This document shows positions 52,190 to 61,830 of a stretch of 64,000 bases of DNA, piece by piece. A program made the translations under genes and the position numbers. Below the pieces are notes generated by a model, which saw only the letters and a list, made by a program, of their open reading frames with translations, was not told the origin of the DNA and searched no databases. How positions within the stretch are numbered: the stretch's first letter is position 1; each line of letters opens with the position of its first letter. Origin of the DNA: Gemmatimonadetes bacterium SCN 70-22 (GTDB lineage Bacteria; Gemmatimonadota; Gemmatimonadetes; Gemmatimonadales; Gemmatimonadaceae); the NCBI GenBank assembly GCA_001724275.1, contig MEDZ01000003.1, positions 219,230-283,229 of the forward strand, in the 5' to 3' direction.

Positions 52190-53971
52190 ATGGGTCCTAC
52201 CGACGTTTCGAATCCCCGCTACTACCATAAAGTCGTGGACTGCCAGTGGGCCTGTCCGGCTCACACGAATGTCCCCGGTTACCTGCGCCTCATCGCGCAG
52301 GGGCGCTACGACGACTCGTACCTCGTCAACCGCCAATCGAACGTCTTCCCGGGCATCCTGGGCCGGACGTGCGACCGCCCGTGCGAGCCGGCGTGCCGTC
52401 GTGGGCGGGTGGAGGAGAAGCCGGTCGCGATCTGCCGCTTGAAGCGGGTGGCGGCCGACAACCGCGGCGACATTCGCGACCGCCTTCCCAAGGCGCCGGA
52501 GCGGAAGAACGGCAAGCGTGTCGCGCTGGTGGGGGCGGGGCCGGCGTCGCTGACCGTGGCCAACGATCTCCTGCCGCTCGGCTATGACGTCACCATCTAC
52601 GAGAAGAATGCGCAGCCCGGCGGCTTGATGCGGGTGAACATCCCCGCCTTCCGCCTTCCGGCGAGCGTCCTCGACGAGGAGTGCGGCTACATCATCGACA
52701 TGGGGGCGAACATGCGGTACGGCACCCCGGTCGAGAGCATGCAGTCGCTCCTGGCCGAGGGGTATGACGCGATCTTCGTCGGGAGCGGGGCGCCCAAGGG
52801 GAAGGAGCTCGACGTCCCCGGGCGTTGGGATGCCCCGAGCCAGGTGCACATCGGGATCGAGTGGCTCGCGAACGTGCACTTCGGGCACATCGACCGGATC
52901 GGCGAGCGGGTGCTGATCATCGGTGTGGGGAACACGGCGATGGACTGCTGCCGCACGGCCAAGCGCGTCGGGGCCACGGACGTGAAGGTCATCGCGCGCC
53001 GCGGCCGCAAGTACTTCAAGGCGTCGCCGTGGGAGCTGGAGGACGCCGAGGAGGAGCACGTCCAGATCGTCGAGAACCATGCGCCGAAGCGCTTCGTGGT
53101 CGAGAACGGCACGCTGGTCGGGCTGGAATTCGAGCAGCTGCAATGGACCGAGGACGCGGCGGGGAGGCAGGTGAGCACGGTGATCGGCACGGTGGTGATG
53201 CCGTGCGACGCGGTCATCCTGGCCATCGGGCAGGACAACGCCTTCCCCTGGATCGAGCGTGACATCGGGATCGAGTTCGATGCCAAGGGGATGCCGGTGG
53301 TGGACCGGACGACGCACGCGAGCACGAAGCCGGGGGTCTTCTTCGGCGGGGATGCGGCCTGGGGGCCGGAGAACATCATCTGGGCCGTGGCGCACGGGCA
53401 TGCGGCGGCGATCTCGATGGACCTGCACTGCCAGGGGATGCCGGTCGGCGAGCGTCCGGCCGAGGGGATGACGCTGGTGAGCGCCAAGATGGGGATGCAC
53501 AGCTGGGCCTACGAGAACGACTATGACCCGGCCCGGCGGGCCAAGATGCAGCACGAGGCGTTGGAGAAGCGCTTCGCCGACATCGGGGTGGAGGTGGAGC
53601 TGGGCTACACGCCCGAGCAGGCGGCCCGCGAGGTGCAGCGCTGCCTCAATTGCGACATCCAGACGCACTTCACGGCGCCGCTCTGCATCGAGTGCGATGC
53701 GTGCGTCGACATCTGTCCCACGAACTGCCTGACGATCACGACGAACAGCAGCCCGGTCGACGAGCTGCGCGCGCGCCTCTCGGCGCCGGCGCTCAACCTG
53801 GCCCAGGAGCTCCTCGTCTCGCCCGCGCTGCCGCAGACGAAGCGCGTGATGGTGAAGGACGAGGACGTCTGCCTGCACTGCGGTCTCTGCGCGGAGCGGT
53901 GCCCGACGGCGGCGTGGGACATGCGCATCTTCGACCTCCAACTTCCGTATGCCGGTCAGGTGGCCCGATGA
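52190..53971 (+). CDS. GltD-like FAD oxidoreductase fused to a two-cluster ferredoxin
   Basis: 593 residues. The N-terminal Cys-rich domain (DCQWACPAHTNVPGYL, RTCDRPCEPACRRG) is the GltD/DpdA-type Fe-S region. Two Rossmann folds follow: GKRVALVGAGPASLTVANDL and RVLIIGVGNTAMDCCRTAKR. The C-terminal 100 residues hold ferredoxin clusters: CIECDACVDICPTNC and CLHCGLCAERCPTAAW. It should move electrons between NAD(P)H and ferredoxin-type centres. It heads an operon with korA and korB by ATGA overlap, so it is the likely electron partner of the 2-oxoacid oxidoreductase. Confidence 0.9.
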   Translation: MGPTDVSNPRYYHKVVDCQWACPAHTNVPGYLRLIAQGRYDDSYLVNRQSNVFPGILGRTCDRPCEPACRRGRVEEKPVAICRLKRVAADNRGDIRDRLPKAPERKNGKRVALVGAGPASLTVANDLLPLGYDVTIYEKNAQPGGLMRVNIPAFRLPASVLDEECGYIIDMGANMRYGTPVESMQSLLAEGYDAIFVGSGAPKGKELDVPGRWDAPSQVHIGIEWLANVHFGHIDRIGERVLIIGVGNTAMDCCRTAKRVGATDVKVIARRGRKYFKASPWELEDAEEEHVQIVENHAPKRFVVENGTLVGLEFEQLQWTEDAAGRQVSTVIGTVVMPCDAVILAIGQDNAFPWIERDIGIEFDAKGMPVVDRTTHASTKPGVFFGGDAAWGPENIIWAVAHGHAAAISMDLHCQGMPVGERPAEGMTLVSAKMGMHSWAYENDYDPARRAKMQHEALEKRFADIGVEVELGYTPEQAAREVQRCLNCDIQTHFTAPLCIECDACVDICPTNCLTITTNSSPVDELRARLSAPALNLAQELLVSPALPQTKRVMVKDEDVCLHCGLCAERCPTAAWDMRIFDLQLPYAGQVAR

Positions 53972-55767
53972 GCGGGATCAACGACTTTGCGTTCAAGATA
54001 GGGACGGTCAACGGCACGGGGTCGGCGAGTGCCAACAGCCTCCTCATGCAGGCCATCTTCCGCATGGGCATCCCCGTCACGGGGAAGAACATCTTTCCGT
54101 CGAACATCCAGGGGTTGCCCACCTGGTACGAGATCCGGGTGAGCAAGGACGGCTACACCGCGCGTCCCTCGGAGGTGGACCTCGTGGTGGCCCTGAATCC
54201 GGCGACCCATGCGCGCGACGTGGCGTCCGTGCGTCCGGGGGGCTACCTGCTGTACGACTCGTCGTGGCCGATGGAGCCCGACCTGGTGCGCGAGGGGATC
54301 ACCGTCCTCGGGGTGCCGTTCGGGAAGATGTGCGTGGAGGCCTTCGAGCGGGACCGCGACCGGACGCTGCTGCGCAACATCGCGTATGCGGGCGCGCTGG
54401 CCGCCCTCCTCGACATCGACATGGGCGTCGTGGGGCAGATGCTCACCGAGAAGTTCGCGAAGAAGCCGCGCCTGCTCGATGCGAACCACACGGCGATCCA
54501 CCTCGGCTACGACTACGCCAAGGCCAACTTCGAATGCCCGCTGCCGTTCCACCTCCAGAAAATGGATGCGACCGGTGACGCGATCCTGATCGACGGGAAC
54601 ACGGCGTGCGCACTGGGCGCGGTGTATGCCGGGGCGACGGTCGGGGCGTGGTACCCGATCACCCCGGCCACCGCGCTGATGGAGGCGTTCAAGGGCTTCT
54701 GCGAGAAGTTCCGCGTGGACAAGGAGACGGGGCTCCACACCTACGCCATCCTGCAGGCCGAGGACGAGCTGGCGGCCGCGGGGATCGTGATCGGGGCGGG
54801 GTGGGCCGGCGCGCGCGCCTTCACGAACACGTCGGGGCCGGGGATCTCGCTGATGCAGGAGTTCATCGGGCTGGCGTACTACACGGACATTCCCGCCGTC
54901 TTCTTCGACGTGCAGCGGTGTGGCCCGGCGACGGGGATGCCGACGCGGACGCAGCAGGCGGACCTGATCTCGCTGGCCTATGCCTCGCACGGCGACACGA
55001 AGCACCTGGTCCTCTTCCCGGCCAACCCGCGCGAGTGCTTCGAGATGGCGGTGGAGTCGTTCGACCTGGCCGAGCGGTTCCAGACGCCGGTGTTCGTGGC
55101 GTCGGACCTCGACATCGGGATGAACGACTGGATGGTGAAGCGGCTGGACTGGGATGATTCGTATCGTCCCGACCGCGGGAAGGTGCTGGACGCGGAGGCC
55201 TTGGCGAAGGTGCAGAAGTTCTCGCGGTACCTCGACGTGGATGGCGACGGCATCGCGGCGCGCACGCTCCCCGGCGTGGGAGGGAAGGGGGCGTACTTCG
55301 TGCGCGGCTCCGGGCACGACAAGCATGCGGCGTACACCGAGGATTCGGATGCGTACCAGGAAGTGGTCGACCGCCTCAAGCGCAAGTTCGCGCATGCGGC
55401 GACGGTGATGCCGGGGCCGGCGCTTCACCGTCGGCCGGGGGCCGAGGTGGGGCTGGTGACCATCGGCGGGTGCGACGCCGCCGTGCGCGAGGCGGGAGAC
55501 ATCCTGGCGGCGCAGGGGATTGCCGCCGACGTGATGCGCATCAAGGCCTTCCCGTTCGGCGAGGAGGTTCGCCAGTTCCTTGGCACGCACGAGCACACCT
55601 TCGTGATCGAGCAGAACCGGGACGCGCAGCTGCGGTCGCTGCTGGCGATCGAGCTCGGCATCCCGCGCGACGACATGGTTCCGATCCTCGACTACGGCGG
55701 CATGCCGCTCACCGCGAAGGTCGTGGTGGACGCCGTCGCCGCCCATCTTGCCGGAGTACCCGCATGA
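53968..55767 (+). CDS. korA: 2-oxoacid:ferredoxin oxidoreductase, fused gamma-alpha subunit
   Basis: 599 residues. The first 190 are the gamma domain (FKIGTVNGTGSASANSLLMQAI, split; VDLVVALNPATHARDV). The rest is the alpha domain with GAWYPITPATALMEAF, the classical YPITP site, and NTSGPGISLMQEFIGLAYYTDIP (split). The C-terminal EVGLVTIGGCDAAVREAGDIL is the transketolase-C-like part. Together with KorB it oxidatively decarboxylates 2-oxoacids such as 2-oxoglutarate to acyl-CoA and reduces ferredoxin. It overlaps both neighbours by ATGA. Confidence 0.92.
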   Translation: MSGINDFAFKIGTVNGTGSASANSLLMQAIFRMGIPVTGKNIFPSNIQGLPTWYEIRVSKDGYTARPSEVDLVVALNPATHARDVASVRPGGYLLYDSSWPMEPDLVREGITVLGVPFGKMCVEAFERDRDRTLLRNIAYAGALAALLDIDMGVVGQMLTEKFAKKPRLLDANHTAIHLGYDYAKANFECPLPFHLQKMDATGDAILIDGNTACALGAVYAGATVGAWYPITPATALMEAFKGFCEKFRVDKETGLHTYAILQAEDELAAAGIVIGAGWAGARAFTNTSGPGISLMQEFIGLAYYTDIPAVFFDVQRCGPATGMPTRTQQADLISLAYASHGDTKHLVLFPANPRECFEMAVESFDLAERFQTPVFVASDLDIGMNDWMVKRLDWDDSYRPDRGKVLDAEALAKVQKFSRYLDVDGDGIAARTLPGVGGKGAYFVRGSGHDKHAAYTEDSDAYQEVVDRLKRKFAHAATVMPGPALHRRPGAEVGLVTIGGCDAAVREAGDILAAQGIAADVMRIKAFPFGEEVRQFLGTHEHTFVIEQNRDAQLRSLLAIELGIPRDDMVPILDYGGMPLTAKVVVDAVAAHLAGVPA

Positions 55768-56819
55768 CCTCGATCGCGAAGCCTCCCGTCAGGCACCCCA
55801 GCTCGCGCACCAACGGGCTTGGCCTCACCCTGCGCGATTACGAGGGGGCGATGTCGACGCTGTGCGCCGGGTGCGGGCACGACTCGGTCACGGCGGCGCT
55901 CGTGCAGGCGGCGTGGGAACTCGAGCTGGCGCCGCATCGCGCGGCGAAGATGAGCGGGATCGGGTGTTCGTCGAAGACGACCGCCTACTTCATGCGCCAG
56001 TCGCACGGCTTCAATGCCGTGCACGGGCGCATGCCGTCGGTGACGAGCGGGGCGGCGGCCGCCAACCGCGACCTGACGTACATCGGCATCTCGGGCGATG
56101 GCGACTCGCTGTCGATCGGGCTCGGGCAGCTGTCGCACGCGATCCGCCGCAACGTGAACATGCTGTACGTGCTCGAGAACAACGGCGTCTATGGGCTCAC
56201 GAAGGGGCAGTTCTCGGCCTCCGCGGACATCGGCTCGACGTCGAAGAAGGGCGAGGCCAACGAGCAGGCGCCCATCGACCCGGTGCTGCTGGCGCTCACG
56301 TTAGGCGCCACCTTCGTGGCGCGCTCGTTCTCGGGCGACAAGAAGCAGCTGGTGCCGATCCTCAAGGCGGGGATCGCCCACAAGGGGTTCGCCCTCGTCG
56401 ACGTGATCTCGCCGTGCGTCTCGTTCAACGACCACGAGGGGTCGACCAAGAGCTACGCCTACACGCGCGAGCACGAGGTGGAGGTGGTGCACGCCGATTT
56501 CGTCCCCCTGCGGCGCGAGATCACGCTGCCCGACACCAGCGAGGAGGTGGCGGTGGTGCAGCTGCACGACGGGGGGAGCGTGCGGCTGCGGGCGACGGCG
56601 CCGGACCACGACCCGACCGACCGCGACTCGGCCTACGCGCACGTCCGCGCCTGCCAGGCGCGGAACGAGATCGCCACCGGGCTCCTGTTCGTCGATGAAT
56701 CGGGGCGTGACATGCACGACATGTTGCGCACGGTACCGACCCCCCTGATCGACGTCCCGTTCGAGCGCCTGTGTCCCGGCAAGGCGGCGCTCGACGCGCT
56801 GATGGAGCGGTATCGGTAG
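55764..56819 (+). CDS. korB: 2-oxoacid:ferredoxin oxidoreductase beta subunit
   Basis: 351 residues, the thiamine-diphosphate subunit. LCAGCGHDSVTAALVQAAW and GIGCSSKTTAYF hold Fe-S cysteines. The ThDP motif is IGISGDGDSLSIGLGQLSHAIRRNVNMLYVLENNGVYGLTKGQ (split; GDG...NN). SPCVSFNDH supplies a late Cys. TLGAT near residue 182 uses TTA in a CGTTAGGC motif (56309-56316). It is the last gene of the korAB operon. Confidence 0.93.
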   Translation: MTSIAKPPVRHPSSRTNGLGLTLRDYEGAMSTLCAGCGHDSVTAALVQAAWELELAPHRAAKMSGIGCSSKTTAYFMRQSHGFNAVHGRMPSVTSGAAAANRDLTYIGISGDGDSLSIGLGQLSHAIRRNVNMLYVLENNGVYGLTKGQFSASADIGSTSKKGEANEQAPIDPVLLALTLGATFVARSFSGDKKQLVPILKAGIAHKGFALVDVISPCVSFNDHEGSTKSYAYTREHEVEVVHADFVPLRREITLPDTSEEVAVVQLHDGGSVRLRATAPDHDPTDRDSAYAHVRACQARNEIATGLLFVDESGRDMHDMLRTVPTPLIDVPFERLCPGKAALDALMERYR

Positions 56820-56826
56820 GCGCGCG

Positions 56827-56865
56827 GTGGGGGTCGCGCCCGGCGGGTGCGGCGCCCGCCCCCAC
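56827..56865 (+). terminator. GC hairpin after korB
   Basis: GTGGGGG (56827-56833) and CCCCCAC (56859-56865) enclose further self-complementary GC sequence, directly after the korB stop. A probable but T-poor terminator. Confidence 0.45.
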
Positions 56866-56927
56866 GTCGGGCGGGTCCGGGGGCGGATCGCTGGCGCCTG
56901 GGGGTGACCGGAGGTAATCTCGGTACC

Positions 56928-59537
56928 GTGTCCGCCCCCCCGCCCGGCGCGCGGCCGCCCCTGCGCCGCGCCCGCTCGATCCGCATCCATCTCGCGCTCC
57001 TTGCCGTCGTCTCGGCCGTGCCGCTGGCGGTGCTGGCCGTGCGCGCCGGGCTCGAGGCGTACCGGCTCGAGCAGCGGCAAGGCGAGCTTGCGGCGTTGCG
57101 CCTGGCGGAAGTCACCTCGGCGGCATCGGTGCAGCTCCTGACCAGCACGCGCCACGTGCTGGAGGGAATCGCGCGGCAGGACACCGCGCTGCTGTTCGAC
57201 CCCGCGCGCTGCGCGGCCTTGCTGCGCTCGGCGCAGGCGCTCGCCCCGCAGATCGCCAACCTGGTCAACGTCGACACGACGGGGCGCCTCCGCTGCTCGG
57301 CGCGGCCCTACCAGGACAGCGCGTTCCTGGACCTGTCCAAGCGACACTGGTTCCGCGAGGTGCAGGCGCGACGCACCTTCGTGGTCGGCGCCCCCCAGAT
57401 CGGGCTCATCACCGCCGGCTGGGTCATCGCGATGGCCGCCCCCGTCATCGGGGAGGACGGCCACTTCGTCGGTGCGATCGGCGCCAGCATTCCCGCGGTG
57501 CAGTTCCAGGAACTCCTGGCGGGGGCCCCGGCGGCGCCCGACGAGCTCATCACGATCGATGACGGCAACGGGATCGTGCTCGCGCGCTCGGCCGAGCCGG
57601 GCGTGTGGGTGGGGAAGCGGCTCCCGCCCGCGACGCGTCCCGGAATCCCGATCGGCCCGGGTCGTCAGTTGATCCGCGGGAACGACGCCGACGGCACGCA
57701 GCGCCTCTTTGCGAGCGTTCGCGTGCCAAGCGTGGGCTGGACGGTGTATGCCGGCGTGCCGATCGAGCGGGTGGTCGGGCCGGCGCGGGCCAAGCTGGCG
57801 AGCGGGATCGCGATCGGCGGCATCGTCCTCCTGCTGGTGGGGACGCTGGCGCGCGGGATCGAACGCCAGATCTCGGGATCGCTGCGACGCCTGGTCGAGA
57901 CGGCGCGCGAGGCGAGCGAAGGGGCGGCACGTTGGCCCCCGCTGCAAGGGCCGGCGGAGGTGCAGGCGCTCGGACGCCAGTTGCGGGAGAGCTTCGAGTC
58001 GCGTGACGCCGCACAGGCGGCGGAGCGCCAGACGCGCGAACGCTACCAGGCGATCGTGGAGCAGTCGGTGTTCGGGATCGCCGAGATCGACGGCGAGGGG
58101 CGCTTCTGGAGCGCGAACCCGGCGCTGGCGGCGATGCTGGGGCATGACACGGCCGACCGGCTGGTTGGGACGAGCGTGCGCGAGGTGTTCACCGTCGGCG
58201 AGCGGTTCGACGAGCTGCAGGCGCGCCTGCGGCACGAGTCGCTCGTTCGCGACGTCGAGGCGGAGTGGCGCAGGCGGAACGGGGCGCCGATCACCGTGCG
58301 CCTGAACGGACGGATCGCGACCGAGGAGGGGGGCGGGACGGTGACGAAGCTGTTCGTCGAGGACATCACCACCCAGCGAGCGCTCGAAGCGGCGTTGCAC
58401 CAGAGCCAGAAGATGGAGGCGGTGGGACGCCTGGCCGGCGGGGTGGCGCACGACTTCAACAACCTGCTCACCGTCATCGGGGGAAACGCGGCGCTGCTGA
58501 TGCACGACTATCCGCCGGCGCGCGAGCGTGTCGAGATCCGCGAGATCGCCGATGCGGCCAAGCGCGCCCGGGTGCTGACGAAGCAGCTGCTCGACTTCAG
58601 CCGGCGCATGCCGCCGGAGCCGCAACTCGTGGACCTGAACGCGCTGCTGGCGGAGATCGAGCAGCTGTTGCTGCGGTTGCTGGGGGAGCACATCGAGGTG
58701 CGCGTCACGCTGGCGCCGGACCTGCCGCGCGTGCGCGCGGACCGGGGGCAGCTGGAGCAGGTGGTGGTGAACCTCGTCGTGAACGCACGCGACGCGATGC
58801 CGAGCGGCGGGGTATTGCACCTGACGACGTCCTGGACGCGGGAGGCGCCGGCCGAGCTGGCGCGGCGGCGCCACGTGGAGGGATGGGTCCGCCTGTCGGT
58901 CTCCGACACGGGGCACGGGATCGCCCCGGCGGTGAAGGCCAAGATGTTCGAGCCGTTCTTCACCACGAAGCCGCGCGGCGAGGGGACGGGGTTGGGGCTG
59001 GCGACGTCGTACGCGAACGTGGTGGCGGCGGGAGGGGTCATCACCGTGACGTCGCGCCCCGGTGAGGGGGCGCAGTTCGACATCTGGCTCCCCGCGCTGC
59101 CGGCCGCGACGACGGCGACCCCCGTCGCGCCCGAGCGCGAGGAGGTGGCGGCCGGCGGGACCGAGACCGTCCTGGTCGTGGAAGACGAAGCCTCGGTGCG
59201 CCGCCTGGCCCAGCGCGTGCTGGAGACGGCGGGCTATACCGTCTTGCTGGCGAACGACGGCGAGGAGGCGATCACGCGTCTCGGCGATCGGTCGTTGGCG
59301 ATCGACCTCATCCTGACCGACGTCGTGATGCCACGCCGCGGCGGCACCGACGTGGCGATGGCCGCGCGCGAGCGCGACCCGCAGCTGCCGGTGCTGTTCA
59401 TGTCGGGCTATCCGGCCGACTTCCCGCTGCAGGAGGCGCTTGCCGGCGACCGCGAGCGGCTGCTCCAGAAGCCGTTCACGCCGACGCAATTGCTGGCCCG
59501 AGTCCGCACCGTGCTGGACCGGGGGCGCCGCTCGTAG
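56928..59537 (+). CDS. Hybrid sensor histidine kinase with Cache, PAS and receiver domains
   Basis: About 869 residues from a GTG preceded by GGAGGT. Two membrane helices (about 18-42 and 285-305) flank an extracytoplasmic Cache-like domain. Then come a PAS domain (YQAIVEQSVFGIAEIDGEGRF, split), the HisKA box with His508 in GGVAHDFNNLLTVI, the ATPase N/G boxes (NLVVNARDAM; DTGHGIAP; GTGLGLA), and a receiver domain with Asp798 in LILTDVVMP. It senses an external ligand and phosphorelays internally. No separate regulator gene adjoins it; its targets are unknown. Confidence 0.9.
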   Translation: MSAPPPGARPPLRRARSIRIHLALLAVVSAVPLAVLAVRAGLEAYRLEQRQGELAALRLAEVTSAASVQLLTSTRHVLEGIARQDTALLFDPARCAALLRSAQALAPQIANLVNVDTTGRLRCSARPYQDSAFLDLSKRHWFREVQARRTFVVGAPQIGLITAGWVIAMAAPVIGEDGHFVGAIGASIPAVQFQELLAGAPAAPDELITIDDGNGIVLARSAEPGVWVGKRLPPATRPGIPIGPGRQLIRGNDADGTQRLFASVRVPSVGWTVYAGVPIERVVGPARAKLASGIAIGGIVLLLVGTLARGIERQISGSLRRLVETAREASEGAARWPPLQGPAEVQALGRQLRESFESRDAAQAAERQTRERYQAIVEQSVFGIAEIDGEGRFWSANPALAAMLGHDTADRLVGTSVREVFTVGERFDELQARLRHESLVRDVEAEWRRRNGAPITVRLNGRIATEEGGGTVTKLFVEDITTQRALEAALHQSQKMEAVGRLAGGVAHDFNNLLTVIGGNAALLMHDYPPARERVEIREIADAAKRARVLTKQLLDFSRRMPPEPQLVDLNALLAEIEQLLLRLLGEHIEVRVTLAPDLPRVRADRGQLEQVVVNLVVNARDAMPSGGVLHLTTSWTREAPAELARRRHVEGWVRLSVSDTGHGIAPAVKAKMFEPFFTTKPRGEGTGLGLATSYANVVAAGGVITVTSRPGEGAQFDIWLPALPAATTATPVAPEREEVAAGGTETVLVVEDEASVRRLAQRVLETAGYTVLLANDGEEAITRLGDRSLAIDLILTDVVMPRRGGTDVAMAARERDPQLPVLFMSGYPADFPLQEALAGDRERLLQKPFTPTQLLARVRTVLDRGRRS

Positions 59538-59617
59538 CCCCGGCCATTGCCCATCCCGTGCGGCCTGCGCATGATGACGAGGCCGCCGCAGCGCACGCTC
59601 CATCCCGCGCCCCCCTC

Positions 59618-60511
59618 ATGTTCGACACCATCGAGCAGACCCTCGTGGCCCTTGCCGCCGAGGACTACATCGCGGACGCAGGGCTCGCGACGAGTCTCTT
59701 CCTGTCGATCCGCATGGGGAAGGCGCTCTTCCTCGAGGGAGAGCCGGGCGTGGGGAAGACCGAGGTCGCGAAAGTCACCGCCCGCATCCTTGCCGCTCCC
59801 CTGATCCGGCTGCAGTGCTACGAGGGGCTGGACGTGAACCACGCCCTCTACGAGTGGAACTACGCGAAGCAGCTGCTCGAGATCCAGGGGAAGCGTGGTG
59901 ATGCGGGGAGCGGGCACGCGTCGGCGGGGGTCTTCACCGAGGAGTTCCTGATCCGCCGACCGCTGCTGCAGGCGATCGACGCAAGCCACGCGCGCTCGCC
60001 GGTCCTGCTGATCGATGAGCTCGACCGTGCCGACGAGGAGTTCGAGTCGTTCCTGCTCGAGCTGCTGTCCGACTTCCAGGTGACCATCCCCGAGATCGGG
60101 ACGCTCACGGCCGAGCACCGCCCGATCGTCTTCATCACGTCCAACCGGACGCGCGAGGTGCACGACGCGCTGAAGCGGCGTTGCGTCTACCACTGGATCG
60201 AGTATCCCTCGCGGGAGGTGGAGCTCGAGATCGTGCGGCGCAAGGTTGGGCGGGCATCGGCGCAGCTTGCGCGCCAGGTGGTGCTCTTCGTGCAATCGCT
60301 GCGGGAGGAGGAGCTGTTCAAGCGCCCCGGGGTGGCGGAGACGCTGGATTGGGCGGAGGCGCTGACGCACCTGGGGGCCCGGGTGCTCGACGAGGCCACC
60401 GTCAGCGCATCGTTGGGGCTCCTGCTCAAGTACCAGGACGACGTGGAGACGGTGCGCGGCCCGGTGCTGCGCCGCCTCATCGAGCACGCGGCGAGCGCCG
60501 CCGACGGGTGA
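59618..60511 (+). CDS. coxD: MoxR-family AAA+ ATPase (CoxD-like)
   Basis: 297 residues. Walker A is EGEPGVGKTEVAK, Walker B VLLIDELDRAD, and the sensor SNRTREVHDALKRRC is typical of the MoxR/CoxD group. In carbon monoxide dehydrogenase clusters CoxD helps build the Mo-Cu active site together with CoxE. Its GTGA overlap with the next gene (a VWA CoxE-like protein) supports that pairing. The ATG at 59618 is chosen; the frame is open from 59558 without homology. Confidence 0.88.
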   Translation: MFDTIEQTLVALAAEDYIADAGLATSLFLSIRMGKALFLEGEPGVGKTEVAKVTARILAAPLIRLQCYEGLDVNHALYEWNYAKQLLEIQGKRGDAGSGHASAGVFTEEFLIRRPLLQAIDASHARSPVLLIDELDRADEEFESFLLELLSDFQVTIPEIGTLTAEHRPIVFITSNRTREVHDALKRRCVYHWIEYPSREVELEIVRRKVGRASAQLARQVVLFVQSLREEELFKRPGVAETLDWAEALTHLGARVLDEATVSASLGLLLKYQDDVETVRGPVLRRLIEHAASAADG

Positions 60512-61725
60512 ACGAGACGATGGATGTCGCCTCGTTGACGCCGAACATCGTCCTGTTCGGGCGGCTGCTGCGCGAGGCGGGACTCCCGGTGTCGACCGGG
60601 CAGGTGCTCGCGCTCCTGGATGCGCTCGGGCTGGTGGATGTCGGAGCGCGCGAACAGGTGTATCACGCGGCGCGGTCGCTCCTCGTGACGCGTCGCGACG
60701 ACCTCGCGGTGTTCGACCTGGTCTTCCACCGCTTCTGGCGCGCGGGGATCGGGACCACGCTGGTGCCGGCACGACGCGCGCGCGGGGTGAGCGAGGCGGA
60801 GCGGGCGGTACAGGGGAGCTTCACGATCGCGACCTACGATGCGTTCCGCGCGCGCGAGCTCGAGCGTGAGGTGGACATCGAGGATCGCAGCGGGGCGTGG
60901 AGTGCGACCGAGCTCCTGCGCCAGCGGCGCTTCGCCGAGATGTCGCCGGGTGAGCTGAAGGCCCTTCGCCGGCTGATGCGGAGCATGAGCTGGTCGGCGG
61001 CGCTGCGCCGGACGCGCCGGCTGCAGCGTTCCCCGAGCGGGGGCGTGCCCGACATGCGGGCGGCCCTGCGGGGTGCGCTGCGCACGGGGGGAATGGTCAT
61101 GGCGCTTCCCAGGCGCGAGCGACGCCTGGCGGAGCGGCCGGTGGTGTTCCTCGCCGATATCTCGGGGTCGATGGAGCGATACGCGCGCATCTTCCTGCAG
61201 TTCCTGCATGCGGCGGTGCGACAGCGTCGGCAGGTGGAGGTCTTCGTGTTCGGGACGCGGCTGACGCGGCTCACGCAGCCGCTGCGGTTGCGAAACGTGG
61301 ACCGGGCGATCGCGTCGGCGGCGGCGGATGTCGTGGACTGGGCCGGCGGGACGCGCATCGGCGCGTCGTTGCACGAGTTCAACCACCGGTGGGGGCGGCG
61401 AGTGCTGCGGCGGGGAGCGGTGACGGTGATCCTGAGTGACGGGCTCGACCGGGGGGAGCCATCGCTCCTGCGTCGCGAGATGCGCTTCCTGCGCGACCGA
61501 TCGCATCGGGTGATCTGGTTGAACCCGCTAGCCGGGAGCGCCGACTACGCGCCGGTGGCGAGCGGCATGGCGGCGGCCCGGGAGTTCGTCGACGACCTGC
61601 TGGCGGCGCACACGCTGGATGCCCTGGAGTCGTTCGTGCAGCTCCTGCAGCGGGTCCCGTCGCGGCGTGCGCCACGGCGGCCGGATCCCGCACGCGGGCG
61701 GGGCGCGGGAACGCGCGCACATTAG
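60508..61725 (+). CDS. coxE: VWA-domain CoxE-like protein
   Basis: 405 residues from a GTG overlapping the MoxR stop (an ATG at 60520 is the alternative). The VWA domain begins PVVFLADISGSMERYARIF, with the MIDAS DxSxS pattern (Asp-Ile-Ser-Gly-Ser). GGTRIGASLHEF and VILSDGLDRGEPSLLRREM complete the metal site. CoxE/VWA plus MoxR pairs act as metal-insertion or activation chaperones for carbon monoxide dehydrogenase. The C-terminal tail is Arg/Pro rich. Confidence 0.88.
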   Translation: MNETMDVASLTPNIVLFGRLLREAGLPVSTGQVLALLDALGLVDVGAREQVYHAARSLLVTRRDDLAVFDLVFHRFWRAGIGTTLVPARRARGVSEAERAVQGSFTIATYDAFRARELEREVDIEDRSGAWSATELLRQRRFAEMSPGELKALRRLMRSMSWSAALRRTRRLQRSPSGGVPDMRAALRGALRTGGMVMALPRRERRLAERPVVFLADISGSMERYARIFLQFLHAAVRQRRQVEVFVFGTRLTRLTQPLRLRNVDRAIASAAADVVDWAGGTRIGASLHEFNHRWGRRVLRRGAVTVILSDGLDRGEPSLLRREMRFLRDRSHRVIWLNPLAGSADYAPVASGMAAAREFVDDLLAAHTLDALESFVQLLQRVPSRRAPRRPDPARGRGAGTRAH

Positions 61726-61830
61726 CGCACGTTCACCTGTCGCGTGCTTGCTGCGGGCAGGGCCGACGGCCAGAATAGGGACCCGCCCGTCGTTGGCGCC
61801 CACTCGTCCCCAGAGCCCGGGTGACCCTAC

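Noticed and set aside
50780-53941. 1053-residue minus-strand frame across the decarboxylase and GltD-like genes
   Set aside because: It overlaps two well-supported genes in other frames and shows no domain, signal or ribosome site.
56301-59603. 1100-residue open frame antisense to the sensor kinase
   Set aside because: Arg/His/Leu-rich composition, no family motif, and it lies opposite a kinase with all conserved boxes; long antisense frames are expected at this GC content.
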